Shown: positions 8,822 through 17,450 of the stretch, piece by piece
Layout: every line of letters begins with the position of its first letter
How positions within the stretch are numbered: position 1 is the first letter of the stretch
From: Salinivirgaceae bacterium
GTDB taxonomy: Bacteria; Bacteroidota; Bacteroidia; Bacteroidales; SZUA-534
Reading direction: 5' to 3'
Assembly (NCBI GenBank): GCA_027858735.1
Contig: JAQICC010000426.1
Location: 1 to 34,972, forward strand
DNA: 34,972 nt
Notes under the pieces: generated by a model
What the model was told of the DNA's origin: nothing
Database searches by the model: none
What the model saw: only the letters and a program-made list of their open reading frames with translations
Position numbers and translations under genes: made by a program

Positions 8822-10198
8822 TTAATACACATTCGATCTGGCTCCAGTATCATCTGATCCCATAAAAGTTCTTACACAACGGAAACCAATATAGGCTTTA
8901 GCTGTATCTTGATATTCATATGTTCGAGTAGCATTCTGCAAATAATATCCAATATCTTTCCAAGATCCACCTCTAACAACTTTTCTTTTAAGCGCTGGAG
9001 GATCATCTGACAATGCATTATATGTATAATAAGGATTTAAATCATGCGTAAAGCTATATGCACTCTCATCAAATGCATTTGCCGTCCATTCGGAAACATT
9101 TCCCGCCATATCATAAAGACCCATGTCATTTGCCTCATAAATACCTACTTCAACTGTATGAAGACCTCCATCATCAACGTAATCACCCCTTAGTGGTTTG
9201 AAATTTGCTAGGAAACAACCCATATCATTTCTAGTATAAGGTCCACCCCATGGATATACAGCTAAATCCATACCACCTCTAGCTCCATATTCCCATTCAG
9301 ATTCCATAGGTAAGCGATAATCTTGAACAAAGAATTCACCATTACTTCTAAGGTAAGAATTCATATAATGAGTTCTCCAATTACTAAATGCAGTTGCTTG
9401 CTTCCAATTAACTCCAACAACAGGATAATTGTCATACGAAGCATGCCAAAAATACATATTGGCCATTGGTTCATTATACGAATATGTAAAATCACTTATC
9501 CAACATAAGGTGTCAGGATAAACATTTATCATATCTCTCATTATAAATGAACTTCTATCTTTAATTGGTACTTTTTTACCTTCTAAATCAATTATTTCAC
9601 CATCATATTGTCCTGTTTTATAATTATAATGGCGTCTATTTTCATTCTCAAATGTAAATTTAGCAGCTGCTTGCCTATAGTCCACCCAAAAATACTCATA
9701 ATTAAGTTTTCGTGGATCAATAGTTCTCATTCTGTAAAATCTTTCATGCTCCGGATAATACAAATCTTCTAAGATTTCATTCTCTTCTTCTCCCGACCAA
9801 ATAATCTCATTCTCCCAATTAATATAAGGGGGGTCGATTTCTTCGCCGTATAGATCTTCAGAAATTAGATACTCATCAATTTGTTCACCAAGAAGACGGT
9901 AAGCTAATGAATCCCGCACCCAATATACAAATTGGCGATACTCATTGTTTGTAATTTCAGTTTCGTCCATCCAGAAAGCTGCAATTGAAACAACTTTTGA
10001 CTGTGCTGTGGACGCCCAAGGAACATCTTGATCATTCGGTCCCATACGGTAGCTTCCTTTTTCAACTAAAACCATACCATTGGGCGGAGCTGCATACCAT
10101 GGAGCTCTATCTTGAACACCTGTAAGTTCACCGCCTTCGTAATTTGCGCAACCTATAAAAACAAGTAATGCGGCACTTATAATTGCTAGTTTTTTCAT
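8822..10198 (-). CDS. gldK: T9SS/gliding lipoprotein GldK/PorK
   Basis: The start at 10198 gives a compact lipoprotein signal (MKKLAIISAALLVFIGC, lipidated Cys17). A longer frame to 10258 only adds 20 residues that spoil the signal peptide and would overlap porP. The mature protein has the formylglycine-generating-enzyme/sulfatase-modifying fold: the WMDETEITNNEYRQF region, PVVGVNWKQATAF, YRLPMESEWEYGARGG, DMAGNVSEWTANA and VVRGGSWKD, ending in YIGFRCVRTF. In GldK this fold is structural, not enzymatic. Anchored to the outer membrane, it forms the periplasmic ring with GldN. It lies 56 bp after porP and 37 bp before gldL. Confidence 0.95.
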   Translation of the reverse strand: MKKLAIISAALLVFIGCANYEGGELTGVQDRAPWYAAPPNGMVLVEKGSYRMGPNDQDVPWASTAQSKVVSIAAFWMDETEITNNEYRQFVYWVRDSLAYRLLGEQIDEYLISEDLYGEEIDPPYINWENEIIWSGEEENEILEDLYYPEHERFYRMRTIDPRKLNYEYFWVDYRQAAAKFTFENENRRHYNYKTGQYDGEIIDLEGKKVPIKDRSSFIMRDMINVYPDTLCWISDFTYSYNEPMANMYFWHASYDNYPVVGVNWKQATAFSNWRTHYMNSYLRSNGEFFVQDYRLPMESEWEYGARGGMDLAVYPWGGPYTRNDMGCFLANFKPLRGDYVDDGGLHTVEVGIYEANDMGLYDMAGNVSEWTANAFDESAYSFTHDLNPYYTYNALSDDPPALKRKVVRGGSWKDIGYYLQNATRTYEYQDTAKAYIGFRCVRTFMGSDDTGARSNVY

Positions 10199-10254
10199 AG
10201 TATATCCGAATATTTTAAAATATAAAAATGAGCAAAATAATTTTAAAAACCAAA

Positions 10255-11232
10255 TCAAAGAAACCTTACACTCTTATACTTTCTGTTATCTTTATCAATA
10301 TCTAAACTAAATGAATAGCCTGCCATAAATTCAAACGAACCAGTGCTAAACTTTATTATACGTGATGTTGTAACATCATATGCTACAGCTGCATGAATGC
10401 CACTAGGCAAGTCAATACCAGCTATAATTGAAATAGCATCTGTTGGTTTGTATGATAAACCTCCAAAAAATCTCTTATTATAAGTAACTAAACTTGAGAC
10501 GCTTATTTGCGTTGATGCATAATCTGTAGCCACAAAAGCTCCAGGTTGAACCGAGAACATTGGATTCGGTAATTGATAATCATATCCTGTACTAAAATAA
10601 ACCTGTTGCCCCACTAAAAGCTGTTTTGACCCCGAAGCAGTTCCTTCTGTCCCTGCTGTTGAACTTTGAAGATACTCTACTCTACTTCCTAAAAAATTTC
10701 GGCTTGACACGCTTAAATATAAATTGTCAGCTTTATAATACAATCCTATATTTGCATCAAAAAGTAGAGGTTCTTGGCTTGCATCTTGAGGTATGTAATT
10801 ATCCCCTGCTCCATTTGTACCCAATGGATCGAGCCAATCCGTTTTAAATGTGTGACTTATCATATTTACACCTATACCCAATCCAAATTCTCCTTGCATT
10901 AAACTTTTCCTATATGCATACGAAATATTTACATCCGTGTTTAAAAAATTTCCTATTTCATCTTGCCCAATAGATAAACCAACTCCATGTCGTTGCCCAA
11001 AAAGCTTAAAAGGTGCATCAACATTAAATGTTACTGTGTTTGGTGCTCCCGGCATACCCATCCATTGATTACGAACCAATAATCGAGCCTCAATGTCATT
11101 ACCATCTCCAGCATAACCAGGATTATAATACATTTGATTAAACATGGGTAAACTCGAAAAATTACCATTTTGAGCTGATAGATCACCTAAAAAGATAATG
11201 TTTATTATGATAAGTAAATATTTTATACGCAT
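10255..11232 (-). CDS. porP: T9SS outer-membrane protein, PorP/SprF family
   Basis: This 325-residue outer-membrane beta-barrel-type protein has a signal peptide (MRIKYLLIIINIIFLGDLSA). The family start is diagnostic: LPMFNQMYYNPGYAGD, then LLVRNQWMGMPGAPNTVTFN and the GLSIGQDEIGN segment; alternating hydrophobic strands continue to the end. PorP/SprF proteins bind the motor/ring and help export or anchor large surface proteins. It is the first gene of the porP-gldK-gldL-gldM-gldN operon, as in P. gingivalis. A Bacteroidota genome usually holds many paralogs; the position here marks this one as the core PorP. Confidence 0.92.
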   Translation of the reverse strand: MRIKYLLIIINIIFLGDLSAQNGNFSSLPMFNQMYYNPGYAGDGNDIEARLLVRNQWMGMPGAPNTVTFNVDAPFKLFGQRHGVGLSIGQDEIGNFLNTDVNISYAYRKSLMQGEFGLGIGVNMISHTFKTDWLDPLGTNGAGDNYIPQDASQEPLLFDANIGLYYKADNLYLSVSSRNFLGSRVEYLQSSTAGTEGTASGSKQLLVGQQVYFSTGYDYQLPNPMFSVQPGAFVATDYASTQISVSSLVTYNKRFFGGLSYKPTDAISIIAGIDLPSGIHAAVAYDVTTSRIIKFSTGSFEFMAGYSFSLDIDKDNRKYKSVRFL

Positions 11233-11342
11233 TGGCTATCTGCAATTCTTTTATCTACATGGATTAGATGGTAAATTAAACAAAAATAATATCGCTAAGC
11301 AAGTTTATTAATTAATTTGCAAAATATTAAACGATTTATATG

Positions 11343-11350
11343 TAAAGGTA
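11343..11350 (-). promoter_or_regulatory. Weak candidate -7 box for the porP operon
   Basis: TACCTTTA on the minus strand is one base from TAnnTTTG in the gap between the arginase-like gene and porP. No convincing -33 element. The operon may instead be read through from topA. Confidence 0.25.
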
Positions 11351-11368
11351 GTATAAATAATGAAAAGT

Positions 11369-12502
11369 TTATTTTAAATATCGGCTAATATTCTGCCATA
11401 TTCGATCGGGTATTTCATTATTACATGCTTTTTGATAATCATTTTCGCTGCAGGAAATAATCTTTGTTTTATTGTTATTCATGGGTATTTCAACCCAAAA
11501 TCTTTTGTTTTCTATGTTTTCATAAAAAACCAAATCAGAATCAATTTTCTCAAGCTTCACAAAGATTTTTTTATACAATTCCAAATTCTTTTTTGGATAA
11601 TCACTCTTCCGTTGTGAAACACCATATAAAAAATGCCACAGTATTTGTGCGCATAAATGGGCTGATTGTTCGTGTATATCTTTCTCTTCCTGGTATTCGG
11701 CTAATGCAAAAACTTTAAGTTTGTCGCTTAAACCAGCCAAATTAGCCAATTGGCATGCTTCATCGGCATAAAAACCGTTTGGACTTGAAAAGGAGGACGC
11801 CGGTGATTCGCTTTGCCGTATGCTTGAAATATCAAAAGAAACGACACAAGAATCTCTAAGAACAGGTTCAATTTGGGTAAAATTGTTTCGCACCGAACCC
11901 AATCGACATAAATTCCAATTAAATTTATAACCCTCTTTTAATTCATCGTTGCTTACAAAATACGACTGATAGCCCAGTAAGGAGATCAACGTTTTTTTAC
12001 CAAATTTATTCTTAATCTGATTTAAAAAACTATTTGAATGAAATTCATTATCAAGAATATCAAGTTTAGAATCGATTACAGTGAGCTCTGTTTCTTGTTG
12101 CATTTCATTTAAAGCCTCCACAACCGGAAAAATTAAATCTTGAGATCCTCCAAAAAAAAGCGGGATTATCTGCTTTTTTAAAAGTTTTTCTGAAATGAAT
12201 TTAATTGAAGCATAAGTGTCCTTTACTTGCTTGCCAAGTTTCAGATTTCCCAAATCAGCAATTTTAATTCGCGGTATTTCCGCTAAATTATAGAAATAGC
12301 TTCGAATGATATCATTCCCTGAATCAAAGCATCCCCCATATGCATTTCGCGATTCAGCAATACCAATAAGGGCTATTTGAAAATCAGCACCCTTTTTAAA
12401 GGGGTCATTTGCTTGAACGGATTCTCCATAGGTACCCTTCTTATACCTGCTTACATTAAGTTCATGACCAATTGAGTCAAAATAATCTTTTAATTCAATC
12501 AT
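11369..12502 (-). CDS. Arginase-fold (formimidoylglutamase-like) protein with degenerate metal site
   Basis: The start at 12502 (MIELKDYFDSIG) sits 4 bp after topA. A longer frame to 12571 would overlap topA and begin with an unlikely basic tail, so I reject it. The 377 residues follow the ureohydrolase (arginase/agmatinase/HutG) layout, but the metal-binding motifs are altered. GGxH is GGSQD (118-122, His to Gln), DxHxD is DSKLD (144-148, His to Lys), and SxDxDxxDP is SFDISSIRQSESP (222-234, second Asp to Ser). Three of the six usual Mn ligands are therefore gone. It is probably not a normal hydrolase. Its place between topA and the T9SS operon suggests a possible link to secretion, which is inference. 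Confidence 0.8.
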   Translation of the reverse strand: MIELKDYFDSIGHELNVSRYKKGTYGESVQANDPFKKGADFQIALIGIAESRNAYGGCFDSGNDIIRSYFYNLAEIPRIKIADLGNLKLGKQVKDTYASIKFISEKLLKKQIIPLFFGGSQDLIFPVVEALNEMQQETELTVIDSKLDILDNEFHSNSFLNQIKNKFGKKTLISLLGYQSYFVSNDELKEGYKFNWNLCRLGSVRNNFTQIEPVLRDSCVVSFDISSIRQSESPASSFSSPNGFYADEACQLANLAGLSDKLKVFALAEYQEEKDIHEQSAHLCAQILWHFLYGVSQRKSDYPKKNLELYKKIFVKLEKIDSDLVFYENIENKRFWVEIPMNNNKTKIISCSENDYQKACNNEIPDRIWQNISRYLK

Positions 12503-12506
12503 AGGA

Positions 12507-14834
12507 TTATTTCTTTTTCTTGCGCGTTGTTTTTGCCGGTGCCTTTTTGATAATCTCAATGCAATCATCAATTGTTAAATCCTTTGCTTCTTTGGCCTCC
12601 TTCCCTTTGGGAATTCTATAGTTTTCTTTATTATAAGCTATATAAGGACCATATCTTCCATTCAATATTTGAATTTCCCCTTTTTCTCCCTCATAAACAT
12701 TAATAAGTTTATTCTTATCCGCTTCACGCTTTTCACTAATTAGTTCAAGAGCCCTGTCAAGTTCAACAGAGTAAGGATCATCAATATCTTTTTTAAGTGA
12801 ATAAAATTTATTATCGTGACGGATATATGGACCAAAGCGACCTATAGCAGCAGTTACTTTCTTACCTTCAAATTCTCCTATATCTCTTGGTAATTTAAAC
12901 AATTCTAAAGCTTCCTCAAGCGATATCGTTTCAAGATGCTGATCTCGACGCATTGCGGCATATTGTGGTTTTTCTTCATCTTCAATGTTTCCAATTTGAG
13001 CCATCGGCCCATATCTACCAATTTTTACCACAATCGGCTTTCCTGTTTTAGGATCTTCACCTAACTGGCGCTCACCACTTTGACGACCTGAAATTTCAAG
13101 AGCACTCTGAATTGTTTCGTGAAATGGTCTGTAAAAATCATTGATCATTTCATTCCAAACCATGCCTCCTAAAGCAATGTCATCAAATTCCTTCTCCACT
13201 TTTGCGGTAAAATTAAAATCAAGAATCTTCTTGAAATGTTGAAGTAAATAATCATTCACAACCATGCCAATATCGGTAGGAAACATTTTGCTCTTTTCAG
13301 TACCGAAAGTCTCGTTTCGTGTCTCTTTCGTAAATCCACTAGCATCAACAACTAGATATTGGTATGTTCGCTCTTTCCCTGCCCGATCTTCCTTAATAAC
13401 ATATCCCCGGTTTTGGATTGTGCTTATGGTTGGTGCATAAGTTGATGGTCTCCCTATTCCAAGCTCTTCAAGTTTTTTAACTAAACTAGCTTCTGTGTAT
13501 CGAGGCGGGTGAAGAGTAAATTTTTCTATTGCAGTAATTTTATCATATTGCAGATTTTCTCCTGAAGTAATTTTTGGTAAAAGACCTTCTGCTGATTCTT
13601 CCTCCTCATCATCGGTTGATTCCATATACAATCTCAAAAAACCATCGAATTTAACCATTTCTCCTTGGGCCTGAAATTTATGACTACTATCTGACACATC
13701 AATTGTTATGGTCGTTTTTTCAAGTTCAGCATCACTCATTAGTGAGGCCATCGTTCGTTTCCAAATTAATTCGTAAAGTCTTTTTTCGCTGGAGCTACCC
13801 GTAGCAGTTGACTTATTCATATAGGTTGGTCTAATGGCTTCGTGAGCTTCTTGTGCTCCTTTGCTTTTGGTTTTGTATTTTCTGATTTTTAAATATTTTT
13901 CTCCAAACTCCTTTTCAATTTCAGCAGCAGTTCCGGATACTGCAGTATCAGAAAGGTTAACTGAATCTGTTCTCATATAAGTGATTTTTCCAGCCTCATA
14001 AAGTTTTTGAGCAATTGTCATGGTTTGAGAAACTGAATAGCCAAATTTTCTACTCGCCTCTTGTTGTAATGTCGATGTAGTAAAAGGAGCCGATGGAGTT
14101 CTTTTTGCAGGTTTCTTAGTAACATCAGAAACTGAAAAATTTGCATCTTTACATTGCACTAAAAAATCTTCTGCTTCTTTTTCTTGCTTAAATCGCGTAT
14201 TTAATTCTGCTTTAAGATCAATTACTTTTTCGTTTGATTTTATAAAATTCGTTTGAACTCGAAATGAAGACTGCGATTTATACGCAATTATTTCACGTTC
14301 ACGCTCAACCAACAATCGAACTGCAACAGACTGCACTCTCCCGGCAGAAAGAGAAGGCTTTACCTTTTTCCAAAGAACAGGAGAAAGTTCAAAACCAACA
14401 AGGCGGTCAAGTACGCGCCGAGCCTGCTGAGCATTAACCAAGTTAATATCAATGTCTCTTGGTTTTTCTATTGCTTTTAAAATAGCTTCTTTTGTAATCT
14501 CATGAAAAACAATTCGTTTTGTTCTCGATTGGTCAAGTTTAAGCACCTCATATAAATGCCAAGCTATGGCTTCTCCTTCGCGGTCTTCATCAGAAGCTAG
14601 CCATACCATCTTAGCGTTTTTCGCCAATTTCTTCAGTTCGGTAACAACTTTCTTTTTATCAGTTGATACTTGATAATTAGGTTCATAATTATTCTCAATA
14701 TCAATACCAAAATCTTTTTTCGATAAGTCTCTAATATGTCCAAAACTTGATGTCACCAAAAAATCTTTCCCTAAAAACTTCTCAATGGTTTTTGCCTTCG
14801 CAGGTGACTCAACGATTACTAAATTATCTTGCAT
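12507..14834 (-). CDS. topA: DNA topoisomerase I (type IA)
   Basis: I chose ATG 14834 (MQDNLVIVESPAKAKTIEKF), the canonical start; an in-frame ATG at 14867 would add 11 residues. The 775-residue enzyme relaxes negative supercoils. The TOPRIM domain is at the N-terminus, with acidic residues in the LASDEDREGEAIAWHLYEVL segment. The active-site tyrosine is in the KITYMRTDS motif. The central toroid includes RPTYMNKS and RPSTYAPTIS. The C-terminal half carries repeated GRYGP/GRFGP modules (KIGRYGPMAQIG, AIGRFGPYIRHD, LNGRYGPYIAYN) instead of cysteine zinc ribbons, and ends in a lysine-rich tail (TTRKKKK). That arrangement is common in Bacteroidota. Intact. Confidence 0.96.
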   Translation of the reverse strand: MQDNLVIVESPAKAKTIEKFLGKDFLVTSSFGHIRDLSKKDFGIDIENNYEPNYQVSTDKKKVVTELKKLAKNAKMVWLASDEDREGEAIAWHLYEVLKLDQSRTKRIVFHEITKEAILKAIEKPRDIDINLVNAQQARRVLDRLVGFELSPVLWKKVKPSLSAGRVQSVAVRLLVEREREIIAYKSQSSFRVQTNFIKSNEKVIDLKAELNTRFKQEKEAEDFLVQCKDANFSVSDVTKKPAKRTPSAPFTTSTLQQEASRKFGYSVSQTMTIAQKLYEAGKITYMRTDSVNLSDTAVSGTAAEIEKEFGEKYLKIRKYKTKSKGAQEAHEAIRPTYMNKSTATGSSSEKRLYELIWKRTMASLMSDAELEKTTITIDVSDSSHKFQAQGEMVKFDGFLRLYMESTDDEEEESAEGLLPKITSGENLQYDKITAIEKFTLHPPRYTEASLVKKLEELGIGRPSTYAPTISTIQNRGYVIKEDRAGKERTYQYLVVDASGFTKETRNETFGTEKSKMFPTDIGMVVNDYLLQHFKKILDFNFTAKVEKEFDDIALGGMVWNEMINDFYRPFHETIQSALEISGRQSGERQLGEDPKTGKPIVVKIGRYGPMAQIGNIEDEEKPQYAAMRRDQHLETISLEEALELFKLPRDIGEFEGKKVTAAIGRFGPYIRHDNKFYSLKKDIDDPYSVELDRALELISEKREADKNKLINVYEGEKGEIQILNGRYGPYIAYNKENYRIPKGKEAKEAKDLTIDDCIEIIKKAPAKTTRKKKK

Positions 14835-15100
14835 ATAAACAATGTTTTTCTTCAAAAATTTTCGCAAATTAAGTCATTATTATATATATGATCAAAATTT
14901 ATTTACTATTCAAAACACCAAACCCTCAAAATTTGTTGCTATTTCTCACAAAAAACATACGCTATTATGAAGCTTTCACTATTTGTAATGATTTTACGAA
15001 TGAATGCGTAAAAATTGTACAGGTTTACTATTTTTATGCAAAATTTCGTTAATTATACTCTTTGAATTAATTTCTAAGAAAAACTACTAAACAATCCGGT

Positions 15101-17446
15101 ATGGAAAAAACATCTGCTGTTAATTTAAAAAACCGCATTCTTATTTGGTCCATTATTCTTTTACCTTTTTTAATTGCAATAGTTCTGTTTGTAAATATTT
15201 CAAAAGGAAACTTAGGCTTTATGCCCACATTTGAGGAATTAGAAAATCCGCAAAGTAGCTTAGCTACTGAAATATATACTGAAGATGGAGTTATTATTGG
15301 CACTTGGTTTAGAGAAAACCGCTCAAAAACTGAGTTTTCTGAACTGTCGCCATATCTAGTTGATGCCTTAATAGCAACCGAAGATGAACGATTTTATACC
15401 CATTCAGGCATTGATTTTAGAAGTATTATTCGAGTTATAGTAAAAACAATTTTAGGAGGTGATAAAAGTTCTGGTGGCGGTAGCACCATAACCCAACAAT
15501 TAGCTAAAATGCAATTTCCTCGAGAAAGTTTTAATAATCCATTTCAATTTGCAACCCTTAAGTTTCGAGAATGGGTAATTGCTGTAAAACTTGAAAAAAG
15601 CTATACTAAGGAAGAAATCATTGCAATGTATTTTAATCAGTATGATTTCCTGAATTTAGCGGTTGGAATTAAATCAGCCTCAAATGTTTATTTTAGTTGC
15701 CGTCCTAATGAATTAAAAATTGAAGAAGCAGCTACTTTGGTAGGAATGGCAAAGAATTCTTCTCTTTTTAATCCTTTGCGAAGACCTGACACTGTAATCC
15801 ACAGAAGAAACGTTGTGTTTTATCAAATGATGCGTAACCACAGGCTTTCTTCGCAAGAATATGATTCATTAAAACAATTACCCCTAGAACTAAGCTATCA
15901 GAAGGTTGATCATAAATTAGGTTCAGCAACATACTTTAGAGAATATTTGCGTTCCACACTAAGTAAAAATAAACCTGTTCGAGAACGCTACTATAACCTT
16001 GAATCTTTTCAAGAAGATAGTGTTGAATGGGCAAGAAATCCACTTTATGGATGGTGTAACAAAAATGTTAAACCCGATGGTGAAAACTATGATGTATATA
16101 AGGATGGTTTAAGAATTCATACTACACTAAATTCTAAAATGCAGTTGTATGCTGAAGAAGCCATTACAGATCATTTAAAGAATGATTTGCAAATTGCTTT
16201 TGATAATGAAAAGAATGGACAAAAAACAGCACCCTTTTCTGATTTAAACGAAGAGCAGCTTGAGAATATTTTAACACGTGCTATTAGACGTAGTGAAAGA
16301 TACCGTGTTCTTCGTAACCAAAATTTATCGATGGAGGAGATTGAAAAAAGTTTTAATATTCCAACTGAAATGACCGTTTTTAGTTGGAATGGTGATATAG
16401 ACACGACCATGACACCACTAGATTCTATAAAATATTATAAACACTTTTTATGGTCGAGCTTTATGGCAATGGATCCGCATTCGGGTTATGTTAAAGCTTA
16501 TGTTGGAGGAATTGACTACAAACATTTTCAATACGATAATGTAACTCAAGCAAAACGTCAGATTGGATCGACATTTAAACCTTTTTTATATACCCTTGCC
16601 ATGCGTGAAGGCTATTCACCTTGTCATCAAGTACCCAATGTAACAATTACTTTAACCGACAAATATGGTACACAGTGGACTCCAAAAAGCGGTCATTCAG
16701 AGTATTATGGTAGATATGTGTCGCTAAGATTTGGACTAAGAAATTCATTAAATAATATTACCGCCTGGTTAATGGGAAAATTTGGCCCACAAGGGGTAAT
16801 TGAAATTGCCCGAAATATGGGGATAAAAAGTTATATTCCTGAAGTGCTTTCTATCGCTTTAGGAACTGCTGACCTCACGCTTTACGAAATGGTTGGGGCA
16901 TATAGCACTTATGCTAACAAAGGAGTTTATACACAACCCATATTTGTGACTAAAATTGAGGATAAAAATGGTAATGTATTAGCCACTTTTATCCCTGAAA
17001 AAAAGGAAGCTATTGATGAGATCACTGCTTATAAAATGCTTAGTATGCTAGAAGGAGTTTACAGAAGAGGAACTGCTAATCGGCTTCGTTCTGAAGGTTA
17101 TCCCTATAAAATATATGCCAATATTGCTGCCAAAACAGGAACAACCCAAAACCAATCGGATGGTTGGTTTATGGGTGTAACACCTAATTTGGTTGGAGGA
17201 GTATGGACTGGAGCTGAGGAGCGTTCTATTCATTTTGATGGTATTTTCCTAGGTCAAGGGGCTAACATGGCTTTACCTGTTTGGGCTAAGTTTATGAATA
17301 AAGTATATGATGATAGTACACTGAATATTTACAAATCAGACCGGTTTGAAAAGCCTGCTGGCTTTATTGAGGAAGATAATTGTGTGGATATTTCAGATGC
17401 GAATGAATCAAACAAAGATAAATATATTGATTCAGAAATTTTTTAA
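15101..17446 (+). CDS. mrcA: Class A penicillin-binding protein 1A (transglycosylase/transpeptidase)
   Basis: This 781-residue bifunctional peptidoglycan synthase has a short cytoplasmic tail and a transmembrane helix (about residues 12-32). The GT51 glycosyltransferase domain has catalytic Glu94 in ATEDERFYTHSGID and the GGSTITQQLAK motif. The transpeptidase domain has active-site Ser490 in STFK, S549-L-N551 and K678-T-G. The IDFR region and LAL-rich segments fit the 1A type. It is monocistronic, divergent from topA. It ends 4 bp from the end of radA on the other strand with no terminator between, so the convergent transcripts must overlap. Confidence 0.94.
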   Translation: MEKTSAVNLKNRILIWSIILLPFLIAIVLFVNISKGNLGFMPTFEELENPQSSLATEIYTEDGVIIGTWFRENRSKTEFSELSPYLVDALIATEDERFYTHSGIDFRSIIRVIVKTILGGDKSSGGGSTITQQLAKMQFPRESFNNPFQFATLKFREWVIAVKLEKSYTKEEIIAMYFNQYDFLNLAVGIKSASNVYFSCRPNELKIEEAATLVGMAKNSSLFNPLRRPDTVIHRRNVVFYQMMRNHRLSSQEYDSLKQLPLELSYQKVDHKLGSATYFREYLRSTLSKNKPVRERYYNLESFQEDSVEWARNPLYGWCNKNVKPDGENYDVYKDGLRIHTTLNSKMQLYAEEAITDHLKNDLQIAFDNEKNGQKTAPFSDLNEEQLENILTRAIRRSERYRVLRNQNLSMEEIEKSFNIPTEMTVFSWNGDIDTTMTPLDSIKYYKHFLWSSFMAMDPHSGYVKAYVGGIDYKHFQYDNVTQAKRQIGSTFKPFLYTLAMREGYSPCHQVPNVTITLTDKYGTQWTPKSGHSEYYGRYVSLRFGLRNSLNNITAWLMGKFGPQGVIEIARNMGIKSYIPEVLSIALGTADLTLYEMVGAYSTYANKGVYTQPIFVTKIEDKNGNVLATFIPEKKEAIDEITAYKMLSMLEGVYRRGTANRLRSEGYPYKIYANIAAKTGTTQNQSDGWFMGVTPNLVGGVWTGAEERSIHFDGIFLGQGANMALPVWAKFMNKVYDDSTLNIYKSDRFEKPAGFIEEDNCVDISDANESNKDKYIDSEIF

Positions 17447-17450
17447 TTTT

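Noticed and set aside
10199-10258. Longer GldK start at 10258
   Set aside because: Adds 20 residues before a perfect lipoprotein signal and overlaps porP; the ATG at 10198 explains the lipobox.
12503-12571. Longer start of the arginase-like gene overlapping topA
   Set aside because: The extra residues are a lysine/arginine-rich antisense-like translation of the topA tail in another frame; the ATG at 12502 follows the topA stop by 4 bp.
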